From contig JAGMEL010000425.1 of assembly GCA_023128195.1 (NCBI GenBank), positions 1 to 5,656 of the forward strand: a stretch of DNA of 5,656 nt, in the 5' to 3' direction. A program made the translations under genes and the position numbers. Positions 5,284 through 5,656 of this stretch are shown piece after piece. Positions within the stretch are counted from its first letter, which is position 1. Every line of letters begins with the position of its first letter. Under the pieces are notes generated by a model. That model saw only the letters and a program-made list of their open reading frames with translations, was not told the DNA's origin and ran no database searches. The DNA comes from Caldifarciminota bacterium. GTDB taxonomy: Bacteria > Hydrothermota > Tepidihabitantia > SM23-42.

Positions 5284-5656
5284 ATGAAAAAAATCATCAG
5301 TCTATTGTTTTTATTTACCCTGCCCCTGATTGCAGGCACAGTAACCAGGACAGTAACATTTGCCAGGGAAGATTTAATCTTCTCTAAGGTAAACGAATAT
5401 GACGTTGTTGAATTAAAGGGTTATCCTGCTGCAATAAATCCGGGTGAACCGAGATTACCCCGGGTTGTTCAGCCACTGATTATTCCTGCAGGCGCAGTGC
5501 CAATAAGTGTCGAGCTTATTGTCGATGAATGGATTGATATTCAAGGGGTATACAATATTGTTCCGGCACAACCAGATATTCCTTTACCTATGCCCGGGAA
5601 AACATTTATTCCCGAGGATTACCCACCTGACCCAGATATTTATGCTTCGAATAATT
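5284..5656 (+). CDS. Secreted protein with gingipain (C25) type propeptide, N-terminal part
   Basis: The frame starts at ATG 5284 behind a very strong ribosome-binding site and is open to the window end, giving 124 codons of a longer protein. Residues 1 to about 17 are a signal peptide (MKK, a Leu/Phe core, then IAG). Residues 18-124 contain the pattern of gingipain-family propeptides: a VVELKGY strand (41-47), PGEPRLPRV (53-61), an IIPAGA segment (67-72), and a late PAQPDIPLP motif followed by a Pro/Asp-rich linker. In that family the propeptide holds the cysteine peptidase inactive during export. The catalytic His and Cys would lie further downstream, outside the window, so peptidase activity is an inference and a non-catalytic surface protein remains possible. 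It follows the M14 gene in the same direction after 282 bases of repeats. No promoter could be identified with confidence. Confidence 0.75.
   Translation, partial: MKKIISLLFLFTLPLIAGTVTRTVTFAREDLIFSKVNEYDVVELKGYPAAINPGEPRLPRVVQPLIIPAGAVPISVELIVDEWIDIQGVYNIVPAQPDIPLPMPGKTFIPEDYPPDPDIYASNN

Noticed and set aside
1..5656. tRNA or rRNA genes
   Set aside because: No cloverleaf-like segment, T-loop motif or rRNA-like conserved stretch was recognised on either strand.

Overview
The window is AT-rich and fully coding apart from two intergenic stretches. It reads like a fragment of an uncultured bacterium of the FCB superphylum or a neighbouring candidate phylum such as WOR-3/Stahlbacteria. The clues are large secreted multidomain peptidases, a C-terminal sorting-type beta domain (SPNPF...NGVYF), a gingipain-type propeptide, and strong GGAGG ribosome-binding sites on the secreted genes. 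This placement is inferred from protein style; no taxonomic marker gene is present.

Left half (1-2593, minus strand): a tightly packed operon read right to left. A Nudix hydrolase resembling ADP-ribose pyrophosphatases (2593-2198) is followed after 3 bases by an Mre11/SbcD-type metallophosphoesterase nuclease (2194-1154). Its stop overlaps by 4 bases (ATGA) the start of a Rad50/SbcC-like ATPase (1157 to beyond base 1). The ATPase has a clear Walker A motif and a long charged coil. It then has two transmembrane segments at residues about 300-345, where classical SbcC/Rad50 proteins have a zinc hook. This resembles the Bacillus YhaO/YhaN pair more than classical SbcCD and suggests a membrane-anchored DNA-end-processing complex.

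Middle (2594-2754): a divergent control region. Candidate promoters for the two strands have their -35 boxes 3 bases apart, and a perfect 12-base palindrome lies near the expected rightward transcription start. The leftward promoter would give a leaderless Nudix message.

Right half (2755-5656, plus strand): a secreted M14 zinc carboxypeptidase (748 aa) with all expected catalytic residues, an adhesive/MAM-like module, an FN3-like stretch and a C-terminal sorting-type domain. A 282-base gap follows, holding two families of degenerate repeats. Last is the beginning of a second secreted protein whose first 124 residues look like a signal peptide plus a gingipain (C25) type propeptide. The two right-hand genes probably contribute to extracellular protein degradation; the left-hand operon is probably DNA repair or nucleotide housekeeping, with no functional link to the peptidases visible.
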